Assembly (NCBI GenBank): GCA_035542155.1
Contig: DATKLX010000236.1
Coordinates: 1-15,777 of the forward strand
Source of the DNA: DATKLX01 sp035542155
Lineage (GTDB): Bacteria > Chloroflexota > Anaerolineae > Anaerolineales > Anaerolineaceae
Direction: 5' to 3'
DNA: 15,777 nucleotides
Below the pieces are notes generated by a model. It was not told the origin of the DNA. It saw only the letters and a program-made list of their open reading frames with translations, and did no database searches. The translations under genes were made by a program, and so were the position numbers. Below are positions 13,831 through 15,777 of this stretch, in pieces (position 1 is the first letter of the stretch; each line of letters begins with the position of its first letter).

Positions 13831-15043
13831 CTGCCTGCTCGACCCTGCGGACAGTGCCACCCTGGACCCGCCAGATATTCACCTGGTGGAGAAATTCCGG
13901 GTTGAAGAGCTTGAGGTCGGTGGTGGTCAGCACGGCCTGCTCGCTTTCGGCCAGCGCCTGGAGCATATCTGCCCGGCGCTGGATGTCCAGCTCGGCCAGG
14001 ATCTCATCCAGGAGCAGCACCGGCCACTGGCCGGTTTTTTCCTTCATCCAGGAAACTTCAGCCAGCTTAAGAGAGAGCAGTGTGGTGCGCACCTGCCCGC
14101 GAGATCCAAAATCACCCAGGTCGACGCCGTTACTCAAGAAACGCAGCTCATCACGGTGCGGGCCGACCGTGGTGATCCCACGGGCGATCTCCTCAGACCG
14201 CACGTCTACCAGCCGGCGGGCAAAACCCTGGCGGATCTGCTCCAGGCTGAGGCCAGAACGGTCGACCGGCGACTCCAGGCGCAGCAGCATCTGGCCTTCG
14301 GGCTGGGGGATCGGGTCGAACGCCGGCTGGTAGACCATGCGGAGCACCTCATTGCCCTGGGTCAGGCGGTGGTGAATGCGCATGGCCAGCCGCTCCAGTT
14401 CCTGGACAGCCACGATCCGGGCCTGGATGATCTGCGCGCCGCGGCGAGCGAGGATCTCGTCCCAGTAAATCAACTGGTCCGGGTCGCCGCCGCGCTCGTT
14501 GAGCTGCTTGAGGAGCGCGTTGCGCTGGGTAAGCGCCTGGGAGTATTCGCTCAGCGCTGCCGTGTAGGCCGGCGAGGTCTGCGAGATGGCCAGGTTGAGG
14601 TACCGCCGGCGTTCTTCGGGGCCTTCCTCGATGATCCGCGACATATGGGGGAGAAAGATCACCGCGTTGAAATGGCCGATTACTTCGCTCAGTGGACGCT
14701 TCACACCATCCAGCAGGGCCTCCTTGCGGACACGCACTGAACCGTTCAGCCCGGTCGCTTCCTGGATCAGGCGGACCTCGAGGTGATGGGTGGTCGGACC
14801 GCGCTGGTAGTCCGCGACCAGCCGCGCCACGGCCAGCGGCTCGCGAGCGGCGATGAAATTGATCAACTGGCGGTCGTGGTGCACGTGGAAAGAAGTCAGC
14901 GCCGCCAGGTAATAGATCGCCTCGAGCAGGGTCGTTTTTCCCTGCGCGTTATCGCCCACAAACAAAACAATCCGCCGGGGCACTTCCAGGTCCAGGCGGG
15001 AAAAAGCTCGAAAATTCGTCAGAGACAGGTGGTTTAAGTACAT
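13808..15043 (-). CDS. recF: DNA replication/repair protein RecF
   Basis: RecF is an SMC-like ATPase that loads RecA at gaps with RecO and RecR and helps restart stalled replication. The 411-residue length is slightly above the usual 360-380. Walker A is GDNAQGKTT (30-38). GPEERRRYLN (141-150), the signature VGPHRDEL (293-300), SRGQ (314-317, ABC signature region) and Walker B VLLLDE (342-347), followed by ILAELD, are all intact, with TTTDL (373-377) after. The ATG lies four bases after the def stop, so def and recF form an operon; no strong Shine-Dalgarno sequence precedes it, consistent with coupling. The last codons overlap the rsmG terminator. RecF is usually beside dnaA, dnaN and gyrB; none of these is in the window. 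Confidence 0.94.
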   Translation of the reverse strand: MYLNHLSLTNFRAFSRLDLEVPRRIVLFVGDNAQGKTTLLEAIYYLAALTSFHVHHDRQLINFIAAREPLAVARLVADYQRGPTTHHLEVRLIQEATGLNGSVRVRKEALLDGVKRPLSEVIGHFNAVIFLPHMSRIIEEGPEERRRYLNLAISQTSPAYTAALSEYSQALTQRNALLKQLNERGGDPDQLIYWDEILARRGAQIIQARIVAVQELERLAMRIHHRLTQGNEVLRMVYQPAFDPIPQPEGQMLLRLESPVDRSGLSLEQIRQGFARRLVDVRSEEIARGITTVGPHRDELRFLSNGVDLGDFGSRGQVRTTLLSLKLAEVSWMKEKTGQWPVLLLDEILAELDIQRRADMLQALAESEQAVLTTTDLKLFNPEFLHQVNIWRVQGGTVRRVEQAEKDPKDF

Positions 15044-15047
15044 GCCG

Positions 15048-15557
15048 CTAATCAGCCAGGACAGTCTCCTCGTCTTCGCGGGGCTTCCAGACTTTGCTAG
15101 CCCTGTCCACGAACAAAATGCCGTCGAGGTGATCGATCTCGTGCTGGAATATCCGCGCCAGCCACCCTCTGGCTTTGATCTTGATCGGCTTGCCTGCCCG
15201 GTTCAGCCCCTTGACCACCACTTCCTGATGGCGTTCCACATCGCCCCACAGGCCTGGGATCGACAAACAGGCCTCGGTACCCATCACTTTTTCGGTGGAG
15301 ACTTTCATGAACTCAGGGTTGACCAATACATACAGCTTCTTGGGAGCGTCTTCATCTTCCTCGTCCCCAAATTCCACCACGATCACCCGCTCCAAGACGG
15401 AAACCTGCGGAGCGGCCAGACCGACTCCAGGGGCATTGTGCAGCGTTTCGATCATGTTCTCGATCAACACCTGTAAGTCTTTATTAAACTCGGTCACTTT
15501 ATGCGCTTTGCGGCGCAGGACCGGGTCGGGTAATTTTGTTATCGCAAGATTCGCCAT
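15048..15557 (-). CDS. def: Peptide deformylase
   Basis: Peptide deformylase removes the N-formyl group from nascent proteins, acting at the ribosome exit. The 169 residues carry the three family motifs: GVGLAAPQ (44-51), EACLS (95-99, metal ligand Cys97) and QHEIDHLDG (138-146; metal ligands His139 and His143, catalytic Glu140). Motif 2 is normally EGCLS; the Gly-to-Ala change is conservative and I do not expect loss of activity. An acidic loop (GDEEDED, 64-70) is a lineage-type insertion between strands. ATG is the start; GGTGA about ten bases upstream is a weak Shine-Dalgarno candidate. It is the first gene of a pair with recF and has its own upstream AT-rich region. Confidence 0.94.
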   Translation of the reverse strand: MANLAITKLPDPVLRRKAHKVTEFNKDLQVLIENMIETLHNAPGVGLAAPQVSVLERVIVVEFGDEEDEDAPKKLYVLVNPEFMKVSTEKVMGTEACLSIPGLWGDVERHQEVVVKGLNRAGKPIKIKARGWLARIFQHEIDHLDGILFVDRASKVWKPREDEETVLAD

Positions 15558-15579
15558 CCGTTATGTCACCAGACCTCTA

Positions 15580-15585
15580 ATAATA
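15580..15585 (-). promoter_or_regulatory. Possible -10 element upstream of def
   Basis: Read on the minus strand this is TATTAT, 22 bases before the def start codon, in an AT-rich segment. Transcription would start near 15573. No convincing -35 is present at normal spacing, so this is a tentative call. Confidence 0.3.

Positions 15586-15777
<192 letters not shown>

Noticed and set aside
13886..14740. Plus-strand open frame of 284 codons opposite recF
   Set aside because: RecF motifs are intact on the minus strand; this frame is a shadow.

Overview
The window looks like chromosomal DNA from an uncultured-type bacterium, most plausibly Chloroflexota (Anaerolineae-like). This is inferred from the protein style (long PAS/GAF/HD-GYP sensor, LysM proteins with Pro/Thr linkers, glucodextranase-type GH15) and from promoters placed right at start codons; no rRNA or other decisive marker is present. 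Nine intact protein genes are supported, plus two broken genes: a tRNA-like relic and a glycosyltransferase fragment. No insertion sequence, CRISPR array, integrase or phage gene was seen.

Left part (1-4163): a region without protein genes carrying a tRNA(CAT)-like pseudogene and several strong hairpins, then a large secreted GH15 glucodextranase/glucoamylase-type enzyme on the minus strand. A 369-base divergent spacer follows.

Middle-left (4164-6316): a compact plus-strand operon of a cytidylate-kinase-like protein, a small PD-(D/E)XK nuclease-like protein of unknown role, and hypoxanthine phosphoribosyltransferase. It starts from an extended -10 promoter, and the last two genes overlap by ATGA. 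Then come about 400 bases without a gene and a 5' remnant of a UDP-glycosyltransferase broken by an in-frame stop.

Middle (6317-11838): a 1122-residue cytosolic sensor protein (three PAS, three GAF, HD-GYP) on the minus strand, divergent from a two-gene unit of uridine kinase and an M20 metallopeptidase.

Right part (11908-15777): a secreted C39-like cysteine peptidase with two LysM repeats (minus), divergent from rsmG (plus). rsmG runs convergently into recF; its intrinsic terminator overlaps the last recF codons. recF is preceded by def in a tight minus-strand pair. The last 220 bases hold nothing recognisable.

The window is mostly housekeeping (nucleotide salvage, ribosome methylation, recombination, protein maturation) with accessory polysaccharide, cell-wall and signalling functions between. 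The points most worth attention are the kinase-like/nuclease-like/HPRT operon, the two identically spaced leaderless promoters (uridine kinase and rsmG), the glycosyltransferase relic and the tRNA relic.
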